Positions 60,693 to 64,000 of a stretch of DNA of 64,000 bases are shown here, piece by piece. The stretch's first letter is position 1, and the number at the start of each line of letters is the position of its first letter. This DNA comes from Giardia muris (taxonomy: Eukaryota; Fornicata; Diplomonadida; Hexamitidae). The position numbers were made by a program, and so were the translations under genes. Location: NCBI GenBank assembly GCA_006247105.1, contig CM016926.1, positions 930,001-994,000 of the forward strand, given 5' to 3'. The notes beneath the pieces are model-generated. The model saw only the letters and a program-made list of their open reading frames with translations. It had not been told where the DNA came from and did not search any database.

Positions 60693-62959
60693 GCCTTCGG
60701 TCCGTCACTCCTCAACATGACCCGAAGACCGAGGATAGGTGAACACACTTATTGCCATCGACTGCTGTGGACCTCCGTCGTGTCGGAGCGAGGAGCTGCC
60801 TCCAGGCCCCCGGGGTGCTCCCAGCAAGGAGGCTCGTGGATCCGTCCTTCTCTCGGTCCACGAACCCCAGAAGGCCCTGTCGTCCTTGGAGGGTCGAGGA
60901 AGGGACGTCGACGGGAAGAGTAGGCAGTCTCTCGGAGGATCCAGAGCTCGCTGAGGACGAGGTGAGTCCGTGGAAGGCACGTCCTCCTTGCTCAGGGCCT
61001 CTTGTGCCGCACCATCCCCGAGGCCTTGCGTTCCTGTCACCCTAAGTATCTCATCGCCTGATATTGGAGGACGGAATGGTGGCAGCTCTTGCTCACTCGG
61101 GGCTGTCCAAAGGGCTCATCCTCATAGCCTCTTGACCATCTCGTCTGAAACGACGGGGATAGGCGTCAACGATGCGGTTTGACTATGACTCGGAGTCGAG
61201 GCAGACCTCAACGGGGCGCTTCGGTGGCTCATATGGGAGTGAGACTTGCGATGACGTGCTCCTCAACGAACTTCCGGATCGATGCTTGGAAGACGCCTCC
61301 GGATATGCGTTCAGGGTCGGGAGGTATGCCCATCCCGAAGGAACCCGGCTGGTCATCACGGGGCGCAATGATCCGATCATATACGTGTGCATCAAGTCGG
61401 GAAGACCGCGGTGCAGTAAGAACGCGTCCTCTGAGGTAGTGGTGACCAGGTACTGAACGTGGTCCTGACGGGACAGAGCCACCAAGTGGGCCTTCTGAGG
61501 TGCACAGAGCTGGCGAAGAAGACCGACTTGCCACGGATGCAGTTCGTCCCTCCGAGGCATGAGAGAGACGGTCAGGAAGTACCATGCAAAGAGGAAGACG
61601 ATCCTCGCATACCCAAGCATCCATGGATACCTCGTGATGGGGCTGCCGTTCTGGGTCGAGACGGGAAGACCGGAAGGGAGGTGAGCCCGTTCCCTGTGTG
61701 CGGCCTCCAGGCACGTGTTTCGGTCCTCCCCACGTCCCCGGGCCTCCTGGTCGTATCTCAAGGAGGTCCTCGATGACGTCCGGTCGTCACGGCACGTCAG
61801 AGGCCTGGTTGGGAGACGCCTCCCCGAACCCCCTCGTGGGACGGTCCGGTCGGTCCTGCACGTGCAGGCGTCTAGGAGGTGGGAAGGGTAGGATGCCACT
61901 CTATACGCATACCTACTAGTCTGAAGGTGTCCGTCTTGCTCCGGCCCTCCCACCACTTGACCTGCCTCCGATTCCCTGCACGTTGCTGACAGGATGACCT
62001 CGGATGAAGAGTCGTCCGAGGTGGAGATAACGGAGACCTCCTTGGCGTCCGTGTTGGGAAGGGGTCAGACGGACGACCGGGAGCACGTCTCAGGGCATCG
62101 GAGCCCCGTCATCACGTCCCTGCAGGAGGAGCTCCCCTGGGTATGGGTATTCGATGTAGAAGATGAAGTTTGGATGAAGGAGCCCCCACCAATCAACGGC
62201 AGACCGTCCCTCCTGTTCCATTCACCATCCCCGTCATCAGCAGGGATGGGCCAACGGTATGAGCATCCCGATCTCAACGGATCCAGGCGGAATCGAGGAG
62301 CATGAGAGAGCCATTGTATCTCTCAGACACAGAGAGCTAGAGTACCCCTTGATCGGGCGGGGATCAAGGTGCTTTGAGTGCGGCTCTTCGTCCCTTTATT
62401 CTGGGGTCCGTCTGCCCTGTCCTTCACTGCTGGTCTTCTATTCAAGGACGGCAGGATGCCCTTTCACGTGGACCATCGGAGTCACGATGATGTTGAACGA
62501 GATGGTTATGTACCAATAGTTAGTGAAGGGATGGAGGGTATCCTTTTAGGACCAGAAGCCTAGCAAGCGATCTCGGAAAACGGTGTGAAGTACTCGATAA
62601 AGTAGCATTGTCTATCTATGTCTACTACAACGGGGGCTTATCATAGTGATGTTGTGTGCATCATTTGCTGTCGATGTCAACAATGTGATCCATATGGCAA
62701 CCCAGATAGGATGGGATTCCCACTATCTCCTTTCTATGAGATGCATATTTATGTTCATATTCGATGCATTCTTCCCTCTGAGACGATGTCCAATCGCACA
62801 CGGCACATATGTACCCCCTATCTTAGACCCCCTGAATCAAGGCCCAGAGATAGCTCAGTAGTCCCATCCTCACTCTTTATCGCTTCACGCTTTACACTCC
62901 ACCTATAATAAAGAAGAACCTAAAACATCAATTTAAGGTATTAGAAGGGAGGGAAGAAA
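60693..62959. other. Gene-poor 2.2-kb region
   Basis: No reading frame here combines an ATG in A-rich context, protein-like composition and a recognised motif. The longest frame (61183-61956, minus) begins at GTG and is Arg/Pro/Ser-rich. A plus-strand frame at 61994-62305 opens plausibly (MTSDEESSEVEITETS) but lacks support. The 5' two thirds is GC-rich; 62560-62950 is noticeably AT-richer. No tRNA, 5S or tandem repeat was seen by eye. Probably decayed gene remnants plus upstream sequence for the 164-residue gene. Confidence 0.55.
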
Positions 62960-63454
62960 ATGGCGAGTCCCAATGATGCTCAACTCGAGACGATCAGCGC
63001 CATGATCACGGAGGCCAAGGAGCTCAGGCTGAACAAGCGGCATCAGCACATCATCAATCGGTTTGTTGCCATCGAGTCGGATTTGTATTACTCATTCTCC
63101 CATAACAGTGCCGGGTACCTCCTCCTCCCCTCAAGCGAGGACAGCCTTTTTGTCTCGCCTTTAGAACTTGCCATGGAACCTTGCCTTGAAAGACGCTTCG
63201 AGTTTGGTGAAGTAATGGCCGATAGTCCTGCGGCTCAGAACGAGCAATCTTCTGGCTCTACCGGCCGGACAGATGGCGAGTCTAGCTGCGAGGGGAGCAC
63301 CGCGACGAACTTTCGGCGTGAGACGCCTCATATCTTTGCTAAAAGCCGGAACCCTAATGAGGTCCGTCTTCATATGCAACCTCTAGCATTCTTCTCGATG
63401 TGGTACACTAGCCTCAAGGCCTCATACGACGGAGGTAAGGATGAGAATCCATAG
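62960..63454 (+). CDS. Hypothetical protein, 164 residues
   Basis: ATG in a strong context (GGAAGAAAATG). The N-terminal 90 residues look folded (LNKRHQHIINRFVAIESDLY; YLLLPSSEDSLFVSPLELAM). A Ser/Gly/Thr-rich segment follows (QSSGSTGRTDGESSCEGST), then a short C-terminal conserved-looking part (LHMQPLAFFSMWYTSLKASY). No family recognised. It is convergent with the small RIIa gene, 30 bp apart. Confidence 0.78.
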   Translation: MASPNDAQLETISAMITEAKELRLNKRHQHIINRFVAIESDLYYSFSHNSAGYLLLPSSEDSLFVSPLELAMEPCLERRFEFGEVMADSPAAQNEQSSGSTGRTDGESSCEGSTATNFRRETPHIFAKSRNPNEVRLHMQPLAFFSMWYTSLKASYDGGKDENP

Positions 63455-63484
63455 GCGTTTACTCTCACACACATAGGATCATGA

Positions 63485-63664
63485 TCATGAGATATCCTGC
63501 TTCTTATCCGCATCCGCAGCCATCGCCGCCTTGAGCTGTCTGAAGTAGTTGGCGGCGAACTCATAGATGTTGACCGGCTGCTCCCGTAGAACCTCTCGGC
63601 AGAGATCCATCAACAGGCCCGGAAACTCGTCGGGGTATCGTACCCCTTGCGCGAACTGCGACAT
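63485..63664 (-). CDS. RIIa (dimerization/docking) domain protein, 59 residues
   Basis: ATG after TCTCAAAAATG. An in-frame ATG nine codons upstream is poorer. Almost the whole protein is an RIIa-type helical hairpin: YPDEFPGLLMDLCREVLREQ then PVNIYEFAANYFRQLKAA, matching the family's 'P..L...L..F..EVLR.QP.D...FA..YF..L'. RIIa domains dimerize and dock onto amphipathic helices of AKAP-like proteins. Stand-alone or N-terminal copies occur in PKA regulatory subunits and in sperm/axonemal proteins (ROPN1, SPA17-like). With no cAMP-binding domain this is an adaptor, likely flagellar by analogy. Confidence 0.85.
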   Translation of the reverse strand: MSQFAQGVRYPDEFPGLLMDLCREVLREQPVNIYEFAANYFRQLKAAMAADADKKQDIS

Positions 63665-63802
63665 TTTTGAGAAAAGGTGTGTGCCCAGCACTCAAAGTTA
63701 CAAGGCATCGCTCTGGCCCAAGGGAACGAGACACATGCTCCGGCATGCATCTTGCTGTAGGGCTCCAACGCCTGTACTGTTTATCGCCTGAATCCGTTTT
63801 GA

Positions 63803-63808
63803 TTTACT
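63803..63808 (-). promoter_or_regulatory. AGTAAA poly(A) signal overlapping a stop codon
   Basis: GAAAGTAAATC on the minus strand: AGTAAA spans the last Lys codon and the TAA of the gene entering from the right edge. Confidence 0.6.
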
Positions 63809-64000
63809 TTCTCGGCTTAACACGTCTTCCTTGCAAGTCCTGTCCAAGCTCCAAAGTTAGCTTCTGGATACGGTCTCGACAAGCTCGGACGTCTGAGAGG
63901 TTGACGAGAGCACGCCGACTTGCATCTCGGATTCGTTCCAATAATTCGCGTCCAACTTCAACTTGCTTCTTGCAACGTTCGGCTACAACACCACCGATGA
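63804..64000 (-). CDS. C-terminal part of a helical/coiled-coil protein (partial)
   Basis: An open frame enters from the right edge and stops at TAA 63804-63806. The last 65 residues are helical and charged (VEVGRELLERIRDASRRALV; RDRIQKLTLELGQDLQG) and end in a basic tail (RRVKPRK). The stop overlaps an AGTAAA signal, supporting a real gene end. The N-terminus and identity lie outside the window. Confidence 0.75.
   Translation of the reverse strand, partial: IGGVVAERCKKQVEVGRELLERIRDASRRALVNLSDVRACRDRIQKLTLELGQDLQGRRVKPRK

Noticed and set aside
61183..61956. 257-codon minus-strand open frame
   Set aside because: It opens at GTG, not ATG, has Arg/Pro/Ser-rich shadow-like composition, no A-rich start and no motif.
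61994..62305. Kinase-like start (LASVLGRGQ) in a 103-codon frame
   Set aside because: A few residues resembling a glycine loop with nothing kinase-like following.
1..64000. CRISPR arrays, bacterial operon signals, IS elements, ribosome binding sites
   Set aside because: No tandem direct repeats or transposase genes were seen, and the gene content is clearly eukaryotic.

Overview
This window looks like nuclear DNA from a diplomonad, most likely a Giardia species. G. muris is plausible from the fairly high GC, but I cannot fix the species without a search. The evidence is the style and content of the genes. They are intronless and packed almost end to end on both strands. Start codons follow short A-runs, and AGTAAA/AGTGAA (Giardia-type poly(A) signals) overlap or follow stop codons. 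Typical Giardia families are present: ankyrin 'protein 21.1' genes and ankyrin-NEK kinases, plus a 323-residue class II fructose-bisphosphate aldolase and a very divergent TBP.

Layout: 1-5.2 kb holds the N-terminal part of a giant coiled-coil protein with a LisH-like start (minus). 5.2-5.9 kb is a TBP candidate. 6.4-14.7 kb holds a very large WDR17-like double-propeller protein and an unknown 778-residue protein. 14.7-17.7 kb is a DHHC palmitoyltransferase behind a helical-repeat protein, with a stop-start junction of TAAATG. 17.7-21.2 kb is the RNA polymerase III second largest subunit. 21-30 kb holds an unknown protein, an ankyrin-NEK (pseudo)kinase, a phosphatidylinositol-phosphate kinase, a BBS9-like BBSome subunit and ribosomal protein L21. 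30-35.4 kb holds two disordered or coiled-coil proteins, the dynein assembly factor DNAAF1/LRRC50 and the ubiquitin-like sulfur carrier URM1. 35-47 kb holds a helical unknown, a STE20/MST-type kinase, a disordered protein, the SSU processome factor UTP7/WDR46, an unknown and a METTL2/6/8-type tRNA m3C methyltransferase. 47-56 kb holds a coiled-coil protein, aldolase, MOB1, two pseudokinases, a PH-like protein and a tRNA-Pro(TGG) whose 5' end overlaps a kinase gene.

56-63 kb is different. It is a looser island of inverted, related ankyrin/coiled-coil genes. One ankyrin-NEK gene is split by a single in-frame TAG, a frameshifted ankyrin-RING remnant follows, and about 2.2 kb carries no convincing gene. 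The window ends with a small unknown protein, a 59-residue RIIa (dimerization/docking) protein and the C-terminus of a coiled-coil protein.

Themes: flagellum/cilium (WDR17-like, BBS9, DNAAF1, RIIa), MST-MOB kinase signalling, degenerate NEK kinases, and RNA metabolism (Pol III, TBP, UTP7, m3C methyltransferase, URM1, L21, tRNA). Four divergent pairs have start codons only 4-12 bp apart, and three of these share a TTTAGAA-like core.
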